DNA of 15,045 nucleotides from an uncultured Succinivibrio sp. (GTDB lineage: Bacteria; Pseudomonadota; Gammaproteobacteria; Enterobacterales; Succinivibrionaceae). Positions 6,771 to 12,967 of the stretch are shown here, piece by piece. Position numbers and translations under genes: made by a program. Numbering within the stretch: the first letter of the stretch is position 1; each line of letters begins with the position of its first letter. The notes beneath the pieces are model-generated. The model had not been told where the DNA came from. It saw nothing but the letters and a program-made list of their open reading frames with translations, and ran no database searches. The stretch covers positions 1-15,045 of the forward strand of contig CAAGAC010000078.1 of the NCBI GenBank assembly GCA_900767695.1, in the 5' to 3' direction.

Positions 6771-7244
6771 ATGGCTAACATGAAGAACTGCAACCTCTGC
6801 GTTGCCGCGCTGACGGCAGCCGTGGGGGCGTCCATCGCCGCAGTCTCCTACGGCTACGGCATCGGGGTCAACGAGTTCGGCCCCGGGGCCGGCTTCTGGC
6901 CCTTCATCCTGGGCGTGGCGCTCCTGATAAACGCCGCGGCCATCCTCGCGGACACGATTGCAAACCGGAAATCCTACGCTGACGAGCTTGTCGTGCTGCG
7001 CTCGAAAGGGTGCTCGAAGGCCTACATGCTCATGGCGATGGTCGTCGCCTACGCGGTGCTCATCTGGGTGCTCGGCTTCTACATCGCGTCCTTCCTATTC
7101 CTCGTCGCATCCATGCGCTTCCTTGGACTTGAGAGAAAGCTGCTGATACTCGCAGTGGCCCTCGTCTTCCTTGGGATCGTGTGGCTGCTGTTCTCAAAGG
7201 CGCTGCACATCACGCTGCCGCTGCCTTTGTTCTGGGAGGCCTGA
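6771..7244 (+). CDS. tctB: TTT small membrane subunit (TctB)
   Basis: This is a 157-residue integral membrane protein with about four hydrophobic segments (near residues 8-26, 36-57, 84-104 and 112-138). It has the size and position of TctB, between TctC and TctA. Family sequence conservation is low, so the call rests on size, hydropathy and neighbours, helped by the N-terminal FGPGAGFWPFILGVALL segment typical of the family. GAGGAAGG precedes the ATG at 6771 by 7 bases. An in-frame ATG at 6780 is an alternative start. Confidence 0.88.
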   Translation: MANMKNCNLCVAALTAAVGASIAAVSYGYGIGVNEFGPGAGFWPFILGVALLINAAAILADTIANRKSYADELVVLRSKGCSKAYMLMAMVVAYAVLIWVLGFYIASFLFLVASMRFLGLERKLLILAVALVFLGIVWLLFSKALHITLPLPLFWEA

Positions 7245-7247
7245 AAA

Positions 7248-8741
7248 ATGGATGCAATCATCGCAGCCTTCTCGCAGGTCTTCTCGATCATGAACTTCCT
7301 CCTGCTGGTGCTCGGCACCGCGGTGGGCATCTTCATCGGCGCCATGCCGGGCCTCTCGGTCAACATGGGGCTGGCGCTGCTCTTTCCGATCACCTTCTCG
7401 GTTGGAGGCCTGGGCGGCATCATCATGCTGCTTGGCATCTACTGCGGGGCCATCTACGGCGGCTCCATCACGGCCATACTCCTGAAGACACCGGGCACTC
7501 CGGCTTCGGCCGCGACCACGCTCGACGGCTATCCGATGGCCATCGAGAACGGGCAGCCGGGCAGGGCGCTTTCCATATCGACCACCGCCTCGACCTTCGG
7601 CGGCGTGTTCTCGGTGATCTGCCTCATCCTCTTTGCGCCGATGCTTGCCAAGGTGGCGCTGCAGTTCTCAAAGCCCGAGTACTTCGCGCTCGCAGTCTTC
7701 GGCATCAGCATGGTGACCTCGGTCTCCTCGGGATCGGTCTTAAAGGGCGTCGTCGGATGCATAGTCGGACTGTGGATCGCGACCATCGGCCTTGACGCGA
7801 TGTCGGGCATGGAGCGCTTCACCCTGGGCACGCTCTACCTCTCGGGCGGCGTCTCCTTCATGCCCATCCTCATCGGCCTCTTCGCGCTCACGCAGGTGTT
7901 CGTCAACTGCGAGGAGAGCGCCACGCAGAAGCAGCAGAAGACCGACATCAAGATAGACAGCGTCCTGCCTTCCTGCGCCGACATCAGGCTCACGCTGCCC
8001 ACGCTCGTGCGCTCGTCGGCGATCGGCACCTTCATCGGCTGCGTGCCCGGCACCGGCGGGGACATCGGCTCGTGGATCTCCTACAACCAGGCCAAGGTCT
8101 GGGCCAAGGACTCATCGAAGTTCGGCCACGGCGATCCGCGCGGCATCGCGGCCTCCGAGTCTGGAAACAACTCGGTGGTGGGCGGCGCGTTCATCCCGGT
8201 GCTGACACTGGGCATCCCGGGCGACGGCGCCACCGCGATCATCCTGGGCGCGCTGATGGTCCACGGGATTCAGCCAGGCCCCCTGCTCTTTGTGAACGAT
8301 CCTGCCGGGATCTACACCATATTCCTCGGGCTATTGGCGGCAAACATCCTCATGGGCGCCTTCGGCTTCTCCCTCATCAGGGTATTCGCCCGCGTCGTGA
8401 ACATCCCCCGCCAGATCCTGCTACCGATCATCGCGGTGATGGCGATCATGGGCACCTACTCGTACAACAACTCGATGCCCGACGTCGCGATCATGGTCTT
8501 TGCCGGCATCGTGGGATTCTTCATGCACAAGTGCGGCATGAGCGTTCCGGGCGTCATCATCGGCATCATCCTGGGCAAGCTCGCCGAGGAGAACTTCACT
8601 GGCTCGCTCATGATGAGCGACGGCTCGCCCCTGGTGTTCCTCGAGCACCCGCTGTGCGCCGTGCTGCTCGCGCTCTCGGCGGTTAGCCTCTTCTCGCCGA
8701 TGTACCGCCCGCTGCTGCGCAGGCTCTTTGAGAACAGGTAG
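7248..8741 (+). CDS. tctA: TTT large membrane subunit (TctA permease)
   Basis: The 497-residue polytopic inner-membrane permease of the tripartite tricarboxylate transporter has a normal length for TctA. The duplicated family signature is present: GIFIGAMPGLSVNMGLALLF-type near residues 24-43 and the matching FIGCVPGTGGDIGSWISYN segment around residue 263 in the second half. The segments GSITAILLKTPGTPASAATTLDGYP and ESGNNSVVGGAFIPVLTLGIPGD are also diagnostic. It begins 3 bases after tctB with GGGAGG overlapping the end of tctB, indicating coupled translation. Import is driven by the ion gradient. The substrate is not predictable from TctA. Confidence 0.95.
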   Translation: MDAIIAAFSQVFSIMNFLLLVLGTAVGIFIGAMPGLSVNMGLALLFPITFSVGGLGGIIMLLGIYCGAIYGGSITAILLKTPGTPASAATTLDGYPMAIENGQPGRALSISTTASTFGGVFSVICLILFAPMLAKVALQFSKPEYFALAVFGISMVTSVSSGSVLKGVVGCIVGLWIATIGLDAMSGMERFTLGTLYLSGGVSFMPILIGLFALTQVFVNCEESATQKQQKTDIKIDSVLPSCADIRLTLPTLVRSSAIGTFIGCVPGTGGDIGSWISYNQAKVWAKDSSKFGHGDPRGIAASESGNNSVVGGAFIPVLTLGIPGDGATAIILGALMVHGIQPGPLLFVNDPAGIYTIFLGLLAANILMGAFGFSLIRVFARVVNIPRQILLPIIAVMAIMGTYSYNNSMPDVAIMVFAGIVGFFMHKCGMSVPGVIIGIILGKLAEENFTGSLMMSDGSPLVFLEHPLCAVLLALSAVSLFSPMYRPLLRRLFENR

Positions 8742-8747
8742 CAAGGA

Positions 8748-8775
8748 GCAGGGCGCCTGCTCCCAGGCGCCCTGC
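8748..8775 (+). other. Perfect 12-bp hairpin between tctA and the aldolase gene
   Basis: GCAGGGCGCCTG (8748-8759), loop CTCC, CAGGCGCCCTGC (8764-8775) is a perfect stem that starts 6 bases after the tctA stop. No T-run follows. The next 60 bases are A/C-rich and almost free of T, which could act as a Rho loading region or as an unstructured ribosome approach. It may end or attenuate the upstream transcript or protect its 3' end. Confidence 0.55.
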
Positions 8776-8838
8776 GGAAAGCACAACGAATACGACAGAC
8801 ACAACGAACAGACAGACAAACTTTGGAGTTTTAGAAAA

Positions 8839-9771
8839 ATGGCTGAAAAGACCTTCAAGGGCGGCGCGTGGCCGGTGATGCTCACGCCCTACACCGCAGG
8901 GGCCAGGGCAGTCGACTACGACGCCCTGTCCGAGCTTACCGACTGGTACATCCAGAACGGCTGCACGGGGCTCTTCGCAGACTGCCAGTCAAGCGAGATC
9001 TTCTTCCTCTCCCTTGAGGAGCGCGTGAAGGTTGCAAAGACAGTCATAAAGGCCGCCGCGGGGCGCGTCAGCGTCATTGCCTCGGGACATGTGTCCGACT
9101 CGCTCGACGGCCAGGCGGAGGAGCTCAAGGCCATCGCCGACTGCGGCCCCGACGCCGTCATCTTCATCTCAAACCGCTTTGCAGACCAGGGCGAGGACGA
9201 CGAGGAGTGGTGGCGCAACATGGAGAAGGTCATGAAGGCGCTGCCGTCGGACATGCCGCTTGGCGTCTACGAGTGCCCCTTCCCCTACAAGCGCCTGCTC
9301 TCGGACGACGTGGTGCGCCGCCTGCGCGACACCGGGCGCTTCCGCTTCATCAAGGACACCTGCTGCGATCTGGAGAGGCTCAAGCGCCGCGCCGCCATCG
9401 TCAAGGACTCGCCGCTTAAGATCTACAACGCCAACTCGACCACGCTCCTCGACTCGCTCAAGGCCGGCTGCTACGGCTTCTGCGGCGTCATGGCGTCATT
9501 CCAGATGAAGCTGTACGCATGGCTTTGCGGCAACATCGGCGATGATCGCGCCCGCGCGGTATCCGACCTGCTTGCGATCACATCCTTGATCGAGCGCCAG
9601 TACTATCCGGTCAACGCCAAGTACTATCTGAGGGAGTTCGAGCACCTGAAGCTGACGGACGCATCGCGCGTGAAGGATCCGTCAGGGCTCACCGACACCT
9701 TCCGCGACGAGGTGAGGGCGCTTGCGGACCTCACGTCCAGAACCGTCAGGTCGCTTGGCATCAGCCTTTGA
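8839..9771 (+). CDS. DHDPS/N-acetylneuraminate lyase-family class I aldolase, uncharacterised subgroup
   Basis: The 310-residue (beta/alpha)8 protein of the DapA/NanA superfamily forms a Schiff base with a 2-keto acid (pyruvate in characterised members). The catalytic Lys172 (FIKDT) and Tyr144 (GVYECPFPY) are 28 residues apart, exactly as in NanA (Y137/K165) and DapA (Y133/K161). The usual carboxylate-binding GTTGE/GSTGE motif is replaced by CQSSE (residues 49-53), so substrate contacts differ from classical members. I chose the ATG at 8839, with GGAG 10 bases upstream; the frame is open further upstream but through the hairpin at 8748-8775. It sits between the TTT and TRAP transporter genes. 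Candidate substrates are sialic acid-like or 2-keto-3-deoxy sugar acids. DapA itself is unlikely given the motif and context. Confidence 0.85.
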   Translation: MAEKTFKGGAWPVMLTPYTAGARAVDYDALSELTDWYIQNGCTGLFADCQSSEIFFLSLEERVKVAKTVIKAAAGRVSVIASGHVSDSLDGQAEELKAIADCGPDAVIFISNRFADQGEDDEEWWRNMEKVMKALPSDMPLGVYECPFPYKRLLSDDVVRRLRDTGRFRFIKDTCCDLERLKRRAAIVKDSPLKIYNANSTTLLDSLKAGCYGFCGVMASFQMKLYAWLCGNIGDDRARAVSDLLAITSLIERQYYPVNAKYYLREFEHLKLTDASRVKDPSGLTDTFRDEVRALADLTSRTVRSLGISL

Positions 9772-9834
9772 TTTTTTCCGCAAAAGCGGGCAGTTACTAC
9801 TAGACATACTCAAGCAAACAACCAGGAGCACAAC

Positions 9835-10830
9835 ATGAAGAAAACCACCAGGGCCATCGCGGCCGCAGTCTGCGCCGCTGCCATCGCCGGCTTTGCCGCC
9901 AATGCGGCCGACTTCCCCGAGATGAAGCTCTCGCTTGCCCACACCGCAGCGGCGTCCCACGCCCACAACCAGGCGGCCAAGCTCTTTGCCAAGGAGGTCT
10001 CGGACATGACCGGAGGCAAGGTCAAGGTCCAGGTCTACCCGGCAGGCGAGCTTGGCGATCAGCCGGCGCTGCTCGACCAGTGCTTCAATGGCGGCGACGT
10101 CGACATCCTCGTCGCCTCGCAGTCGAACATGGCCTCCTACGTGCCGAAGCTCAACGCGCTGAGCGCCCCGTTCCTCTTTGACAGCTACGATCAGGCCCAC
10201 AGGACCATCGACAGCTACGTCATGCCGTGGATGGAGAAGGACGTCGAGGAGAAGATGAACATGATCCCGCTGGGCGTGTTCGACTACGGCTTCCGCCACG
10301 TCACCACCAAGGGCATCACCGTCAAGAAGGCCGACGACCTCAAGGGCGTGAAGATCCGCGTCCCGGGCTCGGCGGGCCTGCTTGCAACCTTTGACGCCCT
10401 GGGCGCCAACACGCAGACCATCGCCTACTCCGAGCTCTACCAGTCCCTCAAGCAGGGCGTGGTGGCGGCCGAGGAGAACCCTGTCGCGACCATCTTCGCG
10501 GACTCGTTCTACGAGTGCCAGGACAACCTCGCCCTCACCGGCCACTTCTTCGACATGCAGGCCCTGCTCATTAACAAGGACAAGTTCGACTCGATGAGCC
10601 CCGAGCTGCAGAAGGTCATCAGGAAGGCCGGCATCGACGCCCAGAACCTGACCCGCAAGCTCATCTCCGGGCAGGAGTCCGAGATCATCGGGAAGCTTAA
10701 GGCCAAGGGCATGAAGGTCTACGACGTGGACAAGCAGTCCTTCAAGGACAAGATGGGCCCCGCCTACGAGAAGATCGCCAAGCTGTGCGGCAAGGAAGAG
10801 CTTGACAGCCTGATCAAGGCCATCAAGTAA
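9835..10830 (+). CDS. dctP: TRAP transporter periplasmic substrate-binding protein (DctP family)
   Basis: The 331-residue product has a Sec signal peptide cleaved about residue 24 (ANA followed by ADF). The mature part is a DctP/SiaP-type binding protein: LSLAHTAAASHAHNQAAKLFAKEV, FPYPAGELGDQ-like YPAGELGDQPALLDQ, FDYGFRHVTT, and the DLKGVKIRVPGS motif whose Arg175 corresponds to the carboxylate-binding arginine of the family. AYSELYQSLKQGVVAAEENP is also characteristic. It would capture an organic or sugar acid in the periplasm and pass it to DctQM. CAGGAG lies 7-12 bases upstream. The 63-base gap after the aldolase gene lacks a clear terminator, so co-transcription is likely. Confidence 0.93.
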   Translation: MKKTTRAIAAAVCAAAIAGFAANAADFPEMKLSLAHTAAASHAHNQAAKLFAKEVSDMTGGKVKVQVYPAGELGDQPALLDQCFNGGDVDILVASQSNMASYVPKLNALSAPFLFDSYDQAHRTIDSYVMPWMEKDVEEKMNMIPLGVFDYGFRHVTTKGITVKKADDLKGVKIRVPGSAGLLATFDALGANTQTIAYSELYQSLKQGVVAAEENPVATIFADSFYECQDNLALTGHFFDMQALLINKDKFDSMSPELQKVIRKAGIDAQNLTRKLISGQESEIIGKLKAKGMKVYDVDKQSFKDKMGPAYEKIAKLCGKEELDSLIKAIK

Positions 10831-10887
10831 GCAAGGCGAGACTGCCAGGAACACGCCCCCGCCAAGGCGTGGGCAATCTCAACCCCG

Positions 10888-10911
10888 GGGCGCGGCGCTG
10901 TCGCCGCGCCC
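10888..10911 (+). other. Perfect 10-bp hairpin between dctP and dctM
   Basis: GGGCGCGGCG (10888-10897), loop CTGT, CGCCGCGCCC (10902-10911) forms a perfect stem, followed after five bases by TTTT (10917-10920). It lies in the 107-base gap after the binding-protein gene. A weak terminator or 3'-protecting structure here would keep the binding protein in excess over the membrane subunits, a well-known arrangement for binding-protein transporters. Confidence 0.5.
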
Positions 10912-10937
10912 TCCAGTTTTGAAAAAGGAGGCGCGCC

Positions 10938-12236
10938 ATGCTGATGTTCGTGATGTTCTTCGGCGTAGTGCTCGTGCTGTTCATAGGCGTGAACACCGCC
11001 TGCAGCATGGCCTTCATCGCCATCGCGACCTATTTCGGGATGGGCGAGGCCAACCTCAACAACATGATCCGCCTGCCCTCGTCGATGTACGACCAGGTCA
11101 AGGGGATCACGCTCATGGCAATTCCATTCTTCCTGCTCATGGGCAACTTCATGAACAAGGGCGGCGTCTCGCGCGACCTCTTCGCGTTCGCAAGAGCCTG
11201 CCTGGGCCACCGCTGGGGCGGCCTGGCCAACGCCGCCATCGCCTCGTGCATGATCATGTCGGCGATGTCCGGTTCGGCAGCCGCGGTCGCCGCCGGCGTG
11301 GGCATGATCGCAATGGCCGAGATGAGGAGGACCGGCTACGGCCAGCCCTTCTCCTGCGCGGCCATAGCAGCAGGCGGCGGCCTCGGGCCGATCATCCCGC
11401 CGAGCATCACGCTCATCCTCTTCGCATCCTTGGTCCCCGGAACCTCGGTCAACGCCCTGTTCCTGGGCGGCGCGATCCCGGGCGTGCTCACAGGCCTTCT
11501 CTTCATCCTCTACGCAAGCTTCGAGTCGAGGCGCAAGGGCTTTGGCCGCGTGCCTCCCGTGCCGATGGGGGAGAGGGTGAGGCTTGGCTTCAAGGCGTTC
11601 TGGGCGCTGATGATCCCGGTCATAGTGCTCGGCGGCATCTTCTGCGGCCTCTTCACCGCAACCGAGGCCGCCGCAGTCGCCGCGTTCTACTCGATGCTCC
11701 TTGGCTTGTTCAAGTACAAGCAGCTCAAGATAAGGGATCTGCCGGAGATCTTCTGGGCGACCGCCAAGTCCACGGGCCAGATCATGTTCGTCATCGCGGC
11801 GGCCGCGTTCTTCCAGCACGTGCTGCTCAAGACGAGGATCCCGCACATGGTGGTCGAGCAGATGGTCGACACCTTCTCGTCGGTCACGCCGATCCTGATC
11901 GTGATCATCATCCTGCTCCTCATCATGGGCTGCTTCATGGAGGGCACGGCGATCCTGCTCATCAGCGTGCCGATCTTCTACCCCATCGCGCAGGCCTACG
12001 GCTACCCGACCGTGCAGCTTGCCATCGTGATGTGCATCGCGCTGGCCTGCGGCGTGCTCACGCCGCCTGTCGGACTGAACCTGTACGTGATGTCGAGCAT
12101 CACGGGCGAGAAGGTCATGAGGATCGGTGCCGCGGCGGTGCCCTTCCTGATCATCATGGTGGCGGTGACGCTCCTGTGCGCGTTCTTCCCGCCGCTGACT
12201 ACATGGCTGCCGGCCATCCTCGGCTACGGCGTGTAA
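10938..12236 (+). CDS. dctM: TRAP transporter large permease subunit (DctM)
   Basis: The 432-residue polytopic membrane protein has the normal DctM length. Family landmarks include GITLMAIPFFLLMGNFMNKGGVS near residues 55-77, SAMSGSAAAVAAGVGMIAMAEM, the IAAGGGLGPIIPPSITLILFAS turn, TATEAAAVAAFYSM, and the C-terminal CGVLTPPVGLNLYVMSS. AGGAGG is 6 bases before the ATG. DctM forms the ion-coupled translocation pathway. Here it precedes dctQ, whereas dctP-dctQ-dctM is the commoner order. Confidence 0.95.
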   Translation: MLMFVMFFGVVLVLFIGVNTACSMAFIAIATYFGMGEANLNNMIRLPSSMYDQVKGITLMAIPFFLLMGNFMNKGGVSRDLFAFARACLGHRWGGLANAAIASCMIMSAMSGSAAAVAAGVGMIAMAEMRRTGYGQPFSCAAIAAGGGLGPIIPPSITLILFASLVPGTSVNALFLGGAIPGVLTGLLFILYASFESRRKGFGRVPPVPMGERVRLGFKAFWALMIPVIVLGGIFCGLFTATEAAAVAAFYSMLLGLFKYKQLKIRDLPEIFWATAKSTGQIMFVIAAAAFFQHVLLKTRIPHMVVEQMVDTFSSVTPILIVIIILLLIMGCFMEGTAILLISVPIFYPIAQAYGYPTVQLAIVMCIALACGVLTPPVGLNLYVMSSITGEKVMRIGAAAVPFLIIMVAVTLLCAFFPPLTTWLPAILGYGV

Positions 12237-12248
12237 GGAGGAATGGCT

Positions 12249-12887
12249 ATGAAAACATGGTTTGCAATTGAAGACGCCGTGGGCAGGGTCACGAGGATCC
12301 TCGCGGGGTTCTGCCTTGCCGTGGTCTTTGTGCTCTTCCTCCTCAACATCCTCACCAGGGTGCCGTTCCTCACCTGGAACCCCACCTGGATCGACGAGGT
12401 GATCCTGTTCTTCCTCGTGTGGATGATCTTCCTCTCGGCAGCCGAGCTTGCCCGCGTCGGCGCCCACTTCGCGGTGGACGTCCTTGCAGAGAAGTTCCGC
12501 GGCCAGGCCGCGGGGCGCTGGATGCGCCTCATCGCCACTGCCGTGATGCTTCTCACCTACGCGCTGATCCTCTTCTTTGGCGTGAGGCTCTGCATCCGCA
12601 GCAGCGTCAAGGCCACCTTCACGCTTCCCTACTTCGTGAAGATGTCCTGGTTCTACTCCTGCATCCCCGTGTGCTCCTTCCTGATGTGCGTCTACGGGAT
12701 CCGCGACCTCGTCTTCGCGGTGGCCGACATCGCGACCTCGGGCAGGGTCTCGAGGATGCTCGAGCAGCGCAAGCAGGAGCTCTCGGGCGACGACGAGGAC
12801 AGCAGGATCATCAAGAAGGCCGCGCAGGCCCTCGGAAACGGGGACGAGAAGGACAGCGGCGAAAACAGCGCAGGCCCCAGAACCTGA
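12249..12887 (+). CDS. dctQ: TRAP transporter small permease subunit (DctQ) with extended hydrophilic C-terminus
   Basis: The 212-residue membrane protein has four hydrophobic segments and the DctQ core: NPTWIDEVILFFLVWMIFLSAAELARVGAHFAVDVL, then RWMRLIATAVMLLTYALILFFG and a last helix before the YGIRDLVFAVADI segment. DctQ supports the DctM permease. I prefer the ATG at 12249, 7 bases after GGAGG; the ATG at 12243 is only one base from GGAGG. The last ~45 residues are charged and low in complexity (RMLEQRKQELSGDDEDS onward), making it longer than the usual 160-180 residues. Translation is probably coupled to dctM, which stops 12 bases earlier. Confidence 0.9.
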   Translation: MKTWFAIEDAVGRVTRILAGFCLAVVFVLFLLNILTRVPFLTWNPTWIDEVILFFLVWMIFLSAAELARVGAHFAVDVLAEKFRGQAAGRWMRLIATAVMLLTYALILFFGVRLCIRSSVKATFTLPYFVKMSWFYSCIPVCSFLMCVYGIRDLVFAVADIATSGRVSRMLEQRKQELSGDDEDSRIIKKAAQALGNGDEKDSGENSAGPRT

Positions 12888-12911
12888 AAAACATCCTGGA
12901 AAGAAAGCCAA

Positions 12912-12947
12912 GGCGGCTCCGCGGACACCCCCGGAGCCGCCTTTTTT
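12912..12947 (+). terminator. Strong rho-independent terminator of the plus-strand array
   Basis: GGCGGCTCCG (12912-12921) and CGGAGCCGCC (12932-12941) form a perfect 10-bp stem with a 10-base loop, followed directly by six T residues (12942-12947). It lies 25 bases after the dctQ stop and faces the convergent diguanylate cyclase gene. There is no matching T-tract on the minus strand, so it acts mainly on plus-strand transcripts. Confidence 0.92.
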
Positions 12948-12967
12948 CGGTCCTGGAGGCGCGGGGA

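Noticed and set aside
4749..7244. The BNR gene, tctC and tctB lie in the same reading frame and are separated only by TAA codons, so UAA readthrough would make fusion proteins.
   Set aside because: tctC begins with its own ribosome site and Sec signal peptide, and tctB with its own ribosome site. An internal signal peptide in a fusion makes no sense, so the shared frame is most likely chance.
8728..8838. An N-terminal extension of the aldolase starting inside tctA.
   Set aside because: It would have to be translated through the 12-bp hairpin, has no similarity to the family, and the ATG at 8839 has a Shine-Dalgarno sequence.
9772..9789. T-run followed by CCGC-AAAA-GCGG after the aldolase stop, considered as a terminator.
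   Set aside because: The T-run precedes the hairpin on the plus strand and the stem is only 4 bp, so it does not fit a terminator in either orientation.
8839..12887. Calling the aldolase nanA and the TRAP system siaPMQ as a sialic acid locus because of the nearby sialidase-like gene.
   Set aside because: The CQSSE motif differs from NanA, the BNR protein is cytoplasmic without an evident RIP motif, and no ManNAc kinase or epimerase is present. Substrate assignment is not supported.
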